Both the position numbers and the translations under genes were made by a program. A model generated the notes under the pieces. That model ran no database searches, was not told where the DNA came from, and worked only from the letters and a program-made list of their open reading frames with translations. Below, piece by piece: positions 53,125 through 61,611 of a stretch of DNA of 64,000 bases (position 1 is its first letter; each line of letters begins with the position of its first letter). Source of the DNA: Bradyrhizobium septentrionale (GTDB taxonomy: Bacteria; Pseudomonadota; Alphaproteobacteria; Rhizobiales; Xanthobacteraceae); NCBI RefSeq assembly GCF_011516645.4, contig NZ_CP088285.1:8574501-8638500 (forward strand), given 5' to 3'.

Positions 53125-53193
53125 GGGCTTGCGATCTTCCTCTCAAAATGCATTGAAGGCGACGATCTTTTTCCAACCGAAGACTTTTTCTAG
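53125..53193 (+). pseudogene. Detached 3' end of the LanC-like gene
   Basis: 22 codons plus TAG, reading GLAIFLSKCIEGDDLFPTED then FF, directly after the right TA of the IS630 element. Joined at the TA to the LanC-like frame ending LWTGDL it gives the natural LanC C-terminus. It has no start and is not expected to be expressed on its own. Confidence 0.8.
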
Positions 53194-53285
53194 CCAAACA
53201 TCCAATTTCCGCTTTGAGTCAAAACCGGCAATGCTCTGGTTGAGCAAAAATGTCTGCCTAGACCCCAAAGCCGACGTCCGCGTCG

Positions 53286-54431
53286 TTATGGGTGCGCGGC
53301 CAGGATGCCTGATAGCACCACCTCATCGATGATGGCATCATTGATGCGCCGCTGTTCGGCCGTCGGCTTGTCATAATTGCCGCAGTATTGCGCGACGACA
53401 AGGTCGAGTGCGGGGAATACATAGAGGCGCTGACCGCCCCAGCCGATGCCGGCGGCCCAGCGTTCGGGATGCGGCAATACTGCAGCGAAGGACGCGCCGA
53501 GATACCATTGGTAGCCGTAGCGGCCGCCATTCTCCATCACGACCGCCGGCGCGAGCACGCGCGTCAGCCAGTCGCGCGGCACGATCTGCCGGCCGCCCCA
53601 CGCGCCACCGGCGCGCACGAGCTCGCCGATCTTCAGGAGGTCGCGCGGCAAGAGGCGCAGGCCCGAAGCCGCGCGATACTGGCCGTCGCCCACCCCCTTC
53701 GCCCAATCGACAGGACCAAATCCCAACGGATCGAACAGCACGCGGCGGCAGTAGGCCAGCAAGTCCTCGCCGGTGCCGTTCGAGATCAGGCGCCCCAGGA
53801 TCGCGGTCGCGCCGCCGCAATAGGTCCATTTGGTGCCGGGCTCGGCAACAATCGGCCGCTCCAGGATGAAGCGGAAGCGATCGGGCGACGCCTCCATCGC
53901 GATCTCCGAGTTGCGCGGATCGTCGCCATAGGGAACGGTGAGTTCGTCCCATTCGAGGCCGAGCGTCATCGACAGTACGTGATGGATGGTGATGCGGTCG
54001 CGGCCCGCCTCGCGCGCAAGGTCGGCATATTGCGGAAACTGGTCGTACAGCTTCGCCTCCGGCGGCGGCACCTTGCCGGCGGCAAGCGCAATGCCGTAGG
54101 CAAGACCGATCACGCTCTTCGATACCGAACGCAGATCGTGCGGCACATCAGGGCCGAACACGACGTTTGCCAGCGGCCCGCGGCCTTCCGCCTCATCGTC
54201 CCCCTTGCCGTAATGCTCGAACACCAGCCTGCCGCCCCGGGTCACCAGCAGTGCATGCAGGCCGCTGATCCTGCCGGCACTCTCGGCCTGCGTCAGGCGG
54301 CGCGCTATCTCATCGGCCGTCGGTTGCGCTGACGCGACCCGTGGCGCGATCAGGCTCGCGCCAAGCCCGGCCAGGACGCTGCGGCGATCGAGCTTGGTCG
54401 TTGGATCGAGACTTTGCATCATGCGCTTCAT
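53286..54431 (-). CDS. Tat-exported serine hydrolase (class C beta-lactamase fold)
   Basis: 381 residues. A twin-arginine signal (LDRRSVLAGLGASLIAPRVA) is followed by the beta-lactamase/EstB fold. The nucleophile Ser102 and Lys105 are in RSVSKSVIG, and a tyrosine motif WTYCGGA stands in place of the usual YxN. AGGAGG lies six bases before the ATG. Such proteins are mostly esterases or peptidases rather than beta-lactamases. It follows the DUF1700 gene by 25 bases on the same strand. Confidence 0.88.
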   Translation of the reverse strand: MKRMMQSLDPTTKLDRRSVLAGLGASLIAPRVASAQPTADEIARRLTQAESAGRISGLHALLVTRGGRLVFEHYGKGDDEAEGRGPLANVVFGPDVPHDLRSVSKSVIGLAYGIALAAGKVPPPEAKLYDQFPQYADLAREAGRDRITIHHVLSMTLGLEWDELTVPYGDDPRNSEIAMEASPDRFRFILERPIVAEPGTKWTYCGGATAILGRLISNGTGEDLLAYCRRVLFDPLGFGPVDWAKGVGDGQYRAASGLRLLPRDLLKIGELVRAGGAWGGRQIVPRDWLTRVLAPAVVMENGGRYGYQWYLGASFAAVLPHPERWAAGIGWGGQRLYVFPALDLVVAQYCGNYDKPTAEQRRINDAIIDEVVLSGILAAHP

Positions 54432-54456
54432 CACCATCCTCCTGATGCCGGCATCG

Positions 54457-55029
54457 TCAGCCGGCGTGCTGTTCGGGTTTGAGCAATCGGTAGTGCAGGC
54501 GCGCATAGCTGCCGAGCTTGCCGACCGCGGCGTTGACGGCGAACAGCAGCAGCATCGCAATTCCGGCGCTGGCGGAAATCAGCCCAACGCCCGCCACCGC
54601 GCGCAGCACCAGCTTGGCGATCGACGCAACCGCGGCGAGCTTGAACACGCTGAGCAACAGCCCGATCCCGACGATGCCGAGCACGAACATCACGAGGCCG
54701 AGGATCAGCACGGTGAGCAGCGCCGCGAACAGCAGCGGCAACAGGAAGAAAATGTCGACCGCGGCAAGACCGCCGAGCGCCAGCAGCGCCGAGGCCGAAT
54801 TGCGCAGGCTGTGGTCGTTCTCCCAGCGGCGCAGGCCGGTCTCGGCGCGCAGCTCGCGCGCCAGCCGCGCGGGATCGCCGAGCGCGGCCGCGACGTCCTC
54901 TTCGCTGCGTCCCGCCGCAACACCCTCGTCGAAATAAGCGCTGTAGTCGTCGAGGATGTCCTCGGCCTCGCGCGCCGGCAGGCCGGCCAACCCGTCGGAG
55001 AGACGTCGCAGGAACGCCGCCCGGTTCAT
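54457..55029 (-). CDS. DUF1700 family membrane protein
   Basis: 190 residues. The N-terminal soluble part (NRAAFLRRLSDGLAGLPARE, ILDDYSAYFDEGVAAGRSEE, VAAALGDPARLARELRAE) matches DUF1700, and the rest has about four hydrophobic helices. DUF1700 proteins are regularly encoded after a PadR regulator, as here: the ATG overlaps the PadR stop by four bases. Function unknown; envelope stress has been suggested for some family members. Confidence 0.9.
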   Translation of the reverse strand: MNRAAFLRRLSDGLAGLPAREAEDILDDYSAYFDEGVAAGRSEEDVAAALGDPARLARELRAETGLRRWENDHSLRNSASALLALGGLAAVDIFFLLPLLFAALLTVLILGLVMFVLGIVGIGLLLSVFKLAAVASIAKLVLRAVAGVGLISASAGIAMLLLFAVNAAVGKLGSYARLHYRLLKPEQHAG

Positions 55030-55355
55030 TTGCGCTCTCCGAGCAGCTGATCGACCGCGTCCGTGAACGCCTGCCATTCGCGTTTCTGGGCGGTGAGCGC
55101 CGCGCGTCCCGCCGGCGTCAGCCGGTAATATTTCCGCGGCGGGCCGCTGCTCGACTCGACGAGGCGCGTATCGACCAGCCCGTCATCCTGCATGCGGCGC
55201 ATCAAGGGGTAGATCGTGCCCTCGCCCATGCCGATGCGTGAGGCGAGCGTGCTCGCGATCTCATAGGCATAGCTTTCGCCACGGGCCAGCAGCGCCAGCA
55301 CGCACATCTCGAGCGCTCCCTTCTTGAGCTGAACCTGGATCGTCGATTCCGCCAT
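55026..55355 (-). CDS. PadR-family transcriptional regulator
   Basis: 109 residues, the short PadR type. The winged helix covers LKKGALEMCVLALLARGESY, EIASTLASRIGMGEGTIYPL and MRRMQDDGLVDTRL, then a dimerising helix near the end. AGGAG precedes the ATG. It heads the operon with DUF1700 and probably represses itself through the dyads in the upstream region. Confidence 0.93.
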   Translation of the reverse strand: MAESTIQVQLKKGALEMCVLALLARGESYAYEIASTLASRIGMGEGTIYPLMRRMQDDGLVDTRLVESSSGPPRKYYRLTPAGRAALTAQKREWQAFTDAVDQLLGERK

Positions 55356-55377
55356 CGAACTCCTGCGGGTGTTGGGA

Positions 55378-55413
55378 GCTATATATAGCAAGGTACCATG
55401 TAATGCAAGGTAC
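55378..55413. promoter_or_regulatory. Operator/promoter region of the PadR-DUF1700 operon
   Basis: Upstream of the PadR start lie a perfect 12-bp palindrome GCTATATATAGC (55378-55389), which would overlap a -10 region, and a dyad GTACC-N11-GGTAC (55393-55413). Read on the minus strand, GTACCTTGC also occurs twice as a direct repeat. Dyads of this type and place are typical of PadR autoregulation. Confidence 0.5.
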
Positions 55414-55437
55414 ATGTCCCGACCCCGTCGCTTGTCC

Positions 55438-55519
55438 GTCATTGCGAGGAGCGGTAGCGACGAAGCAATCCATGCCTCCGCGGTGGAAGCATGGATTGCT
55501 TCGCTTCGCTCGCAATGAC
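55438..55519. repeat. REP-like palindromic element, copy 2
   Basis: Same family as 5678-5762: begins GTCATTGCGAGGAGC, ends GCTCGCAATGAC, inner pair GCAATCCATGC / GCATGGATTGC. 82 bases. Confidence 0.85.
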
Positions 55520-55561
55520 GCGTGGGAAGCAGTTACCCGAATTACCGTGGGCTCATCCCGG

Positions 55562-56014
55562 CTACGCCCGCTCCTTGGCGGCCGGCCGCATGTGAATCAA
55601 AGCATCGAGCACGACGACGAGGACGGGACGCTGCTCGTCGTTGACCAGCTCCGTCCTGAAGATCACGACGGCGTCGCGCCGCTCCGGCCTGATGGTGATC
55701 CTCTGGATCTGCGACTGGCCGGTCAGCGTGGCTCCCGGGCGGACCGGACTGGGCAAACGAATCTCCAGGCTCCGCCCGACGATCCCCGCCACCTTGCTCC
55801 AGATCGCCTCGACGACGAGGCGCTGATAGATCGCAATGGTGTTGAAGCCGCTTGCGATCAAGCCACCGAACGGACCCGCCGCAGCCGCAGTGGGATCGGT
55901 GTGGATCGGCACGGGGTCATACTTGCCGGCGAACGCAAGTATCTCGGCCTCGCCGATCGTGTAGCTGCCGAGCTGGAACGTCTGGCCTTCGGTGAGATCT
56001 TCCGCATACAGCAT
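55562..56014 (-). CDS. MaoC-family dehydratase
   Basis: 150 residues forming one hot-dog fold. The hydratase-2 motif AGKYDPVPIHTDPTAA carries the catalytic Asp and His, and FGGLIASGFNTIAIYQRLVV follows as the second family block. It hydrates enoyl-CoA or a related thioester. GGAGG precedes the ATG by six bases. No fatty-acid genes are adjacent, so the substrate is open. Confidence 0.9.
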   Translation of the reverse strand: MLYAEDLTEGQTFQLGSYTIGEAEILAFAGKYDPVPIHTDPTAAAAGPFGGLIASGFNTIAIYQRLVVEAIWSKVAGIVGRSLEIRLPSPVRPGATLTGQSQIQRITIRPERRDAVVIFRTELVNDEQRPVLVVVLDALIHMRPAAKERA

Positions 56015-56204
56015 CGCGCGCCTCCGCTTTACGGCACCACGATACGGTACGGCGCAAACGCCACAAAGGGCCGCGCATGCCCCCGGGCGATTGCAGAGAC
56101 TTCTCGCGCCCTCAGGGTACGATCCCCCGGGGGAATACATGTGTTTCTTGCGTGCGTTGCGGTCCTAGAGCTTGAACAGGTCGTACTGGAGGACATCTAG
56201 CAAT

Positions 56205-56396
56205 TCAGTGCGGTGCGGGCTTCCCACCCTGCCAGACCCAAGCCTCGGCTGGTTTCCAGTAATGCACTCGACCGCAGTGCGGACACTCGACAGGAAGCGA
56301 GACGCTGGGCAGCGTCTCAAGAATGACAGTCTCCGTGTCCAAACCAGTCTGAATGGGCTTCCCCGTCTCTGGGCAATTGATCAAAATATCGGGCAT
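56205..56396 (-). CDS. Small zinc-ribbon-like protein
   Basis: 63 residues: MPDILINCPETGKPIQTGLD, then VECPHCGRVHYWKPAEAW. Cys8 together with the later CPHC pair gives three cysteines plus a nearby His, a small zinc-binding fold that recurs in this bacterial group. No ribosome-binding site is obvious. The divergent gene at 56485 encodes another tiny zinc ribbon, 88 bases away. Confidence 0.6.
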   Translation of the reverse strand: MPDILINCPETGKPIQTGLDTETVILETLPSVSLPVECPHCGRVHYWKPAEAWVWQGGKPAPH

Positions 56397-56484
56397 AAGG
56401 GACCAATCTGTCACAAGACTTAAACATAGTTCTGCCGCGCAAGTTTCGATAAACTGATACCCAAGTGGGATTGGGGTCAGTGCG

Positions 56485-56688
56485 ATGAAGAAAACAGACG
56501 TAACGTGCCCAATCTGCGGCGCGGGCTTCCGACGCTTGGAGCTTTGGTCCGAACCGGGCTCCAAGGGCGAGTATCATTGCCTAGCTTGCGACCATCTACT
56601 TGAAGCCTATGACGGCACCAATCTGATCGCTTATCGGCTTACGATCCAACCAATGCGACCGCGCGAGCGGGGCCACTCAGCCGCGTAA
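56485..56688 (+). CDS. Small zinc-ribbon protein
   Basis: 67 residues with CPIC near the N-terminus (VTCPICGAGFRRLELWSE) and CLAC about 20 residues later (GEYHCLACDHLLEAYDG), a four-cysteine zinc ribbon. GGGG precedes the ATG by several bases. Function unknown; nucleic-acid or protein binding is likely for this fold. Confidence 0.65.
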   Translation: MKKTDVTCPICGAGFRRLELWSEPGSKGEYHCLACDHLLEAYDGTNLIAYRLTIQPMRPRERGHSAA

Positions 56689-57115
56689 CAGAGTGACCCC
56701 GCCTTGCCCGCGCTGGTGATCCAACCCGCAGGCTAAGCGACAATTCCACCAAAGCTGCGTTGCAGTTTCGTGACAGCGAGAAACGCATCCGGCATAACCC
56801 GATTGGGTGATGAACCTCTCGGCCGTTCATGCTGACTCCTAGTTGCCAAGGATTTTGCATTTCCTCCTTGGGGCTAGAGCCAGCGCCGACCGCAGGAATT
56901 TTAAGCGGGCGGCGTTGTGCTGTTGAGGACGCACTGCGCCCAACAAAAGTATCCTAAGTTAGCCTTGTGGCGTTTGCGCCATAGTACCGTGACGATAGAC
57001 GATCGCTGCGGGCTTTCCATGACCTCCTACGTCATCGACTTCGCGCGAGACGCCCGGACGCGATCAGTTGCGCGAGCGGCATCGGCCGCTCGCCCAACGC
57101 AGCACACATGCCGCG
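56689..57115. other. Intergenic region upstream of the folD terminator
   Basis: 427 bases with no credible complete gene. A frame from 57019 (MTSYVIDFARDARTRSVARA) looks protein-like for about 30 codons but then runs into the folD region in antisense. It ends with the folD hairpin. Confidence 0.4.
57072..57093 (-). terminator. folD terminator-like hairpin
   Basis: Perfect 9-bp GC-rich stem GCGAGCGGC/GCCGCTCGC with an ATCG loop, 22 bases downstream of the folD stop on the minus strand. No T-run visible. Confidence 0.55.
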
Positions 57116-57979
57116 CTATTGCAGCCGTGCCGCCCTCGCCTTGGCCGCCTTCACGGTGTTCTCCATCAGGCAGGCGATCGTCATCGGGCCGACGCCGCGC
57201 GGCACCGGCGTGATCGCGCCCGCGATTTGCACCGCCTCGTCGAAGGAGACATCGCCGCACACCGTGTAGCCGCCGTCGGGCTTCTTGACGCGCGTGGTGC
57301 CGACGTCGATGACGATGGCCTGCGGCTTGATCCAGTCGCCGCGCACCAGGCCGGCCTTCCCCACCGCACTGACCAGGATATCGGCCTGTCGGCAGATCCT
57401 GCTGATGCCGCGGGTGTGGATGTGGGTCTGCGTCACGGTCGCCTGCTCCTGGAGCAGCAACGCGGCCATCGGCTTGCCGACGATGTTGGAGCTGCCGATC
57501 ACCACGGCATGCGCACCGGTGAGATCAGGCCGTATCGACTTGATCAGGCGGAGACAGCCGAGCGGCGTGCATGGCACCAGCGCATCGTCGCCGTGAAACA
57601 GCCGGCCTGCGTTGAGGGCATGCAGGCCGTCGACATCCTTGGCGGGATCGACCGCAGCCATCACGCGCAATGCGTCGACATGGGCCGGCAGCGGCAGCTG
57701 GACGAGGATGCCGTCGATATCGTCGCGCGCGTTGAGCGCCTCGATCCTGGCCAGCAGATCGGCCTCGCTGGCGTCATCAGGCAGGCGTTCGACCTCGCCG
57801 CGCAGGCCGAGCCGTTCGGCCATCCTGACCTTGCTCTGCACGTAGATCTGGCTCGCCGGGTCACAGCCAACCAGCACGACCGCCAGCCCCGGTGCGCGGG
57901 GCAGCCGGTCCAGTTCGCTTGCAACCTGATCGACGACAATTTGGGCATGTGCATGCCCGTCGAGAATATTCGCCGTCAT
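57116..57979 (-). CDS. folD: Bifunctional methylene-THF dehydrogenase/methenyl-THF cyclohydrolase
   Basis: 287 residues, the normal FolD length. It contains VLVGCDPASQIYVQSKVRMA with the catalytic Tyr and Lys, GILVQLPLPAHVD, PAKDVDGLHALNAGRL, the second signature PCTPLGCLRLI, and the NADP-binding VVIGSSNIVGKPMAALLLQE. It interconverts 5,10-methylene-, methenyl- and 10-formyl-tetrahydrofolate in the cytoplasm. Single gene, followed by a hairpin. Confidence 0.97.
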   Translation of the reverse strand: MTANILDGHAHAQIVVDQVASELDRLPRAPGLAVVLVGCDPASQIYVQSKVRMAERLGLRGEVERLPDDASEADLLARIEALNARDDIDGILVQLPLPAHVDALRVMAAVDPAKDVDGLHALNAGRLFHGDDALVPCTPLGCLRLIKSIRPDLTGAHAVVIGSSNIVGKPMAALLLQEQATVTQTHIHTRGISRICRQADILVSAVGKAGLVRGDWIKPQAIVIDVGTTRVKKPDGGYTVCGDVSFDEAVQIAGAITPVPRGVGPMTIACLMENTVKAAKARAARLQ

Positions 57980-58289
57980 GGGACCTCCGTTTCGAAGCGG
58001 TGCCCAGGCGCGCGGCGTTCAGTCTCTGCGCTCCCCGATGGTGGTCCATCCAAGCGCCAGTCGCGCAGATGGCGCGGTCATACCCGCCCGGCCTGGCAAA
58101 GGCAAATCACGACGCCGGGCGAGCCAACCGCCGACGAATTGCCCTGCTTTTTGCCGGTGGATCGATGCCGGGTGAGCAACGTCTGGGGGTAGGATTCAAG
58201 TAAAACTTGCGCTAAGCCTCGGCGCTTGCCGGGCTTTTCCGGTCCCGGCGGCTCCTTTCCGGTCATCACGCCATTTCGGACATTTCGAC
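57980..58289. other. Intergenic region, nothing recognised
   Basis: 310 bases between the divergent folD and 134-residue gene starts. No repeat or clear promoter was picked out by eye. Confidence 0.4.
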
Positions 58290-58694
58290 ATGAGACAGAT
58301 CATTCTCGCGCTGGCGCTCCTGTATCCGGCTGCCGCGCTTGCCCAAGGCACCACCCCACCTGCCGCGGCCGACAAGCCGGCAGCGGCCGCCCAGCCCATG
58401 ATCGGCGACAAGCCGCTGGTCCAGGTCGGCAAGAAGCCGGCGGCCAAGAAGGGCGAGAAGCCGCCAGCGCCCGGCAAGCCGCAATCGGTCGCGCAGAAGC
58501 TCCAGGCCTGCGGCGACATCGACGACGCCACCAAGGAGCGGCTGCTCTGCTACGACGAGATCTTCAAGCCGCAGCCCAAGCCGAAGGCGGCGCCTGCCAA
58601 GGGCGTCAATGAATGCCGGTTCGTCAAGGAAGAGGACGAGCGGCTGACCTGTTACAACGGTTTTGCCGACAAGATTCCGCGCCTGCCGCGGTAG
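58290..58694 (+). CDS. Hypothetical secreted protein with LxCYD motifs
   Basis: 134 residues with a signal peptide (QIILALALLYPAAALAQ). An Ala/Pro/Lys-rich linker (KPAAAAQ, VQVGKKPAAKKGEKPPAPGK) precedes two cysteine motifs, ACGDIDDATKERLLCYDEIF and ECRFVKEEDERLTCYNGFAD. The pairing of a Cys with LxCYD/CYN about 12 residues on recalls periplasmic proteins of the VasI/TagO kind. No secretion-system genes are adjacent, so only the motif can be claimed. Confidence 0.7.
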   Translation: MRQIILALALLYPAAALAQGTTPPAAADKPAAAAQPMIGDKPLVQVGKKPAAKKGEKPPAPGKPQSVAQKLQACGDIDDATKERLLCYDEIFKPQPKPKAAPAKGVNECRFVKEEDERLTCYNGFADKIPRLPR

Positions 58695-58759
58695 CCGCGT
58701 AGCGCGGCACCTGCGCAATCGGCGCCCGGCGACCGGCCTGATATCGCGGACATGAAAAT

Positions 58760-58783
58760 GCCGCCGCGAGCATTCGCGGCGGC
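58760..58783. terminator. Bidirectional terminator-like hairpin
   Basis: Perfect 10-bp stem GCCGCCGCGA/TCGCGGCGGC with a GCAT loop between two convergent genes. Confidence 0.65.
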
Positions 58784-58810
58784 GTATCGAGTGGGCTACG
58801 GAGATCCCGC

Positions 58811-59338
58811 TTACCAGGTCCCGAAGCCGCCAAAGAAGCCCATGCGCGGCTGCTGCTGCGCGATGCGATAGGGCTGGTACATCCCGGGCTGCGCCAGCCG
58901 CATCGGCTGCTGGGGATGGGAGTGGACCCGCGCGACCTTGCGCTTTTTCGGTGCCTGCGGCTGGGCCTGCGCCGGCTGCTCAGCCGGCTTGGCTTCGGCC
59001 ACGACCGGCCCCTTGCCCGCGTCAGCCTTCTCCGGCGGAATGAACTGGGCGAACGTATTGCGGACGCGGGACTGCGCCGACGCATCGCGGTCAGCCGGCG
59101 GGGCTGCAGCGGCCACGGCGTTCACCTGCGGCGGAACGATGGCCGGCACGCTGGTGTCGTACACCACCCGCTCCGGCAATTTCTGGGTCGACTTGATGCG
59201 CACTATGGTCTTGTCGACACCGGGCGACGACAGGCCCTGGCTGGTGACCACGGCCTCTTGCGGCACCACGAGGTTGACGACGAAGAGCAGCGCGAGCAGC
59301 ACACCACCCATGTACAGGAAATAACGCGCCACAGGCAT
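58811..59338 (-). CDS. Hypothetical membrane-anchored Pro/Gln-rich periplasmic protein
   Basis: 175 residues. An N-terminal helix (YFLYMGGVLLALLFVVNLVV) anchors the protein. A short conserved-looking part (VDKTIVRIKSTQKLPERVVYD in pieces) is followed by a disordered Ala/Pro/Gln-rich tail with basic RKVARVHSHPQQPMR and a Gly-rich FFGGFGTW end. Function unknown; it could span the periplasm. Confidence 0.65.
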   Translation of the reverse strand: MPVARYFLYMGGVLLALLFVVNLVVPQEAVVTSQGLSSPGVDKTIVRIKSTQKLPERVVYDTSVPAIVPPQVNAVAAAAPPADRDASAQSRVRNTFAQFIPPEKADAGKGPVVAEAKPAEQPAQAQPQAPKKRKVARVHSHPQQPMRLAQPGMYQPYRIAQQQPRMGFFGGFGTW

Positions 59339-59551
59339 TTGGTAGCTCCCCCCGCGCTACGGGCGCGGTTCATCTTGGCGCGACGACATCAGTCATCGCG
59401 CAACGAACTCATCGTTTGCGCATGATCACCCGGACAGACGCCATCGCGCTCCCGGGTCGTTCTCTAACGGTCGGCTTATTAGTTAGTTCCTGCCTGGCCG
59501 TTACGGTTCACCCGCCAAGTCAATTCCCGGTCACTTTTTCGGGAATGGGGA

Positions 59552-60175
59552 TTAAACGCGGCTGGCGGTCACGACAGAGCATTTCGCCTTGTTTGCGTTA
59601 ACGTTGACGAACCCGATCAGCATCCGCGAGTAGGTCTTGCGGCTTTTCATGGCAATGGTGTCCGATATCAGCCGCTTGCGCTCGGTCAGGGGGCTGCCGT
59701 CGCGGCGGATGAAGGCGCAGGCGATCTCGATGTCCTTGACCGCGAAATCATTGGCGTTGCGCAGCGTCAGGGTCACCAGCGCCTTCGAGCCCAGCCCGCC
59801 GCGCCGCCATGATTGCGAGGCGATCCGCAGCTTCTCCAGCGGCGACCGTTCGGCGCCGGACTCGGACGGCTTCGCCGACTCAATCGCCGGCGGGGCGGTC
59901 GCCATGCCCACCGTGGCCGGCTCATCTGCCGACGTGGTTGGGGAGGCCTTTGCGGGCTGAGCGGGCTCGGCCTCGGTCGATGTATATTGCGCAGTGCGGG
60001 TGACGGCGGGCGAGATCGGCCACAGCTCCTGGTCCCCGGCATCGCTCGGCTCGGGGAGCATGAACCACGCGGCGATCCCGGCTATGGCAATAATCGACAG
60101 CAGCAGGCTGGCATAGAAGCCGCCCTGACCGAGACGTCCGGCGGCAGTTCTTTGAAACGACAAGCCGATCCGCAT
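59552..60175 (-). CDS. Hypothetical membrane-anchored protein
   Basis: 207 residues from ATG 60173-60175, which has GAGGG seven bases upstream. One helix (YASLLLSIIAIAGIAAWFML), a Pro/Ala/Glu-rich linker, and a C-terminal ~95-residue domain: KALVTLTLRNANDFAVKDIE, IACAFIRRDGSPLTERKRLI and SRMLIGFVNVNANKAKCSVV. The last part looks like a beta-sandwich (FxLYD/NHL-like conserved region in secreted proteins). Function unknown. Confidence 0.7.
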   Translation of the reverse strand: MRIGLSFQRTAAGRLGQGGFYASLLLSIIAIAGIAAWFMLPEPSDAGDQELWPISPAVTRTAQYTSTEAEPAQPAKASPTTSADEPATVGMATAPPAIESAKPSESGAERSPLEKLRIASQSWRRGGLGSKALVTLTLRNANDFAVKDIEIACAFIRRDGSPLTERKRLISDTIAMKSRKTYSRMLIGFVNVNANKAKCSVVTASRV

Positions 60176-60442
60176 CGTGGTGCCCTCACCCCTGGACGCC
60201 CGATCGAGCCGCCGCACACCGAGGAAGCCACGCAGGCATCGCGCCAAGCGGCTTCCGGACGGCCGCAGGTCGAGCGGCCACGCGAAAAACAATCGCTGAC
60301 GGCCGGAATGGTTTCATTCCGGGACGACAATCTTGCGACTGCGGTGACGGAGGGATGGCGTCACGGCCGGCCGCTCGCTACTTTCGCGCGCGAGAGCGCG
60401 TGCCGTGCCCCCCAGCGGCGCAAGAACAACAAGGAGATCGCA

Positions 60443-60826
60443 ATGCCTGTCGTCACCTGGGACCACGTCCATCTGCGCAGCCCCGATCCAGAGGCCACCG
60501 CAACCTGGCTGCGCGACATTCTCGGCGGCGAGATCATCCGCGGCCCCGGCCGGATCGACGTTCAACTCGGCGGCGCCAAGGTGTTCATCGCGGAGGTGAC
60601 GCAAGGCGACGGCGTCAATGCTGCGCCGGTGACGCCCTATCAGGGGCTCGATCATTTCGGACTGACGGTGAAGGACATCGACGCGGTCGCGGCCGAGATC
60701 AAGGCCAAGGGTGTCGAGTTCACCAAGGAGCCGACCACGATCCGCCCCGGCGTGCGGATCTGCTTCATCCGCGGCCCGCAGGGCATCTCGATCGAACTGC
60801 TCGAGCGCGACAAGAAGTACGTGTGA
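60443..60826 (+). CDS. VOC (glyoxalase-fold) protein
   Basis: 127 residues, one VOC domain: TWDHVHLRSPDPEATATWLR with His8 or His10, then GLDHFGLTVKDIDAVAAEIK with a second His, and GPQGISIELLERDKKY with the conserved Glu. Those residues would bind a metal ion as in glyoxalase I and ring-cleaving dioxygenases. AAGGAG precedes the ATG. Reaction unknown. Longer in-frame starts to 59813 are not credible. Confidence 0.85.
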   Translation: MPVVTWDHVHLRSPDPEATATWLRDILGGEIIRGPGRIDVQLGGAKVFIAEVTQGDGVNAAPVTPYQGLDHFGLTVKDIDAVAAEIKAKGVEFTKEPTTIRPGVRICFIRGPQGISIELLERDKKYV

Positions 60827-60842
60827 GCGACGACGCATCCCC

Positions 60843-60904
60843 GTCATCCTGAGGTGCGAGTTCAGCGGCGCAATTGCGCCGCAAGGCTCGCACCTCAGGA
60901 TGAC
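60843..60904. repeat. REP-like palindromic element (GTCATCCTGAGGTGCGAG type)
   Basis: Perfect 18-bp ends, GTCATCCTGAGGTGCGAG and CTCGCACCTCAGGATGAC, around a GGCGCAATTGCGCC inner palindrome. 62 bases, just after the VOC gene. Confidence 0.85.
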
Positions 60905-60936
60905 GCGGATCAGGGATCGCTCGTCACCCCTGACCG

Positions 60937-61293
60937 CTACGTCATGCTGCCCGGCATGAAGCAGCGGATCGTCACGCCCATGTAGCTCTTGATCGGCCAG
61001 ACCATGGTGCGGCCCGCGCGGTTCGGCACGGTGACCACAGCCTCATCGGGAACATCGAACCACTGGCCGTCGAGACGCACGCGATAATGTCCGTCCTTGG
61101 ACTCCCAATCGACATCGCTGACGGCGCTGCCGTCGGCATCCGAGCAGCACGGCCCCTTGCCGCTGCGCAGACTATCGAACCATTCCTTGAGCGGCGAATT
61201 GGCGTAGCGACCGTCGGGATCGCGCGCCTGCGCGATTTGCACGGCCACCACCGACACCAGCGTCACCAGTCCGAGCCTGAGTGACACCATCAT
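60937..61293 (-). CDS. Conserved secreted protein, hypothetical
   Basis: 118 residues from ATG 61291-61293. Signal peptide (VSLRLGLVTLVSVVAVQIAQ), mature start near ARDPDGRYANSPLKEWFDSL. It includes GKGPCCSDADG, which could bind metal or form a disulphide, DWESKDGHYRVRLDGQWFDV and a C-terminal IRCFMPGSMT. ATG 61374 has a better ribosome-binding site (GGAG, seven bases) and would add a 27-residue basic N-region. Periplasmic; function unknown. Confidence 0.75.
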   Translation of the reverse strand: MMVSLRLGLVTLVSVVAVQIAQARDPDGRYANSPLKEWFDSLRSGKGPCCSDADGSAVSDVDWESKDGHYRVRLDGQWFDVPDEAVVTVPNRAGRTMVWPIKSYMGVTIRCFMPGSMT

Positions 61294-61611
61294 GAGGCCC
61301 GCACGACGGGCCGAAGTTCCATTGGCACTGCGAGGGCGCGCCAAACGGCCGCCGGACTCAATCCAGTCTGTCATGTGTTCGCTCCAGCACTCACCGGCCA
61401 GTGCAACCAGAGCTATGCATTTCGCGGGCCACTTTGATTCGCGCGTACGGTCCGCTGTCATCGCGCCGTCACACTGCCTGGCAGGAACCGAGGGTTTACC
61501 CGAACGCGGGAGACCCGGGAATCAACCTGCCGCATTGCACGAGGTTGCTCGCTTTGGCATAAAAAACCAATCCGGATTGCTGCGGGCGCGGCAGCCGGTA
61601 CATGGGACGTT

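Noticed and set aside
57019..57213. Frame beginning MTSYVIDFARDARTRSVARA
   Set aside because: Runs antisense into folD with low-complexity Pro/Ser/Arg text and lacks a ribosome-binding site.
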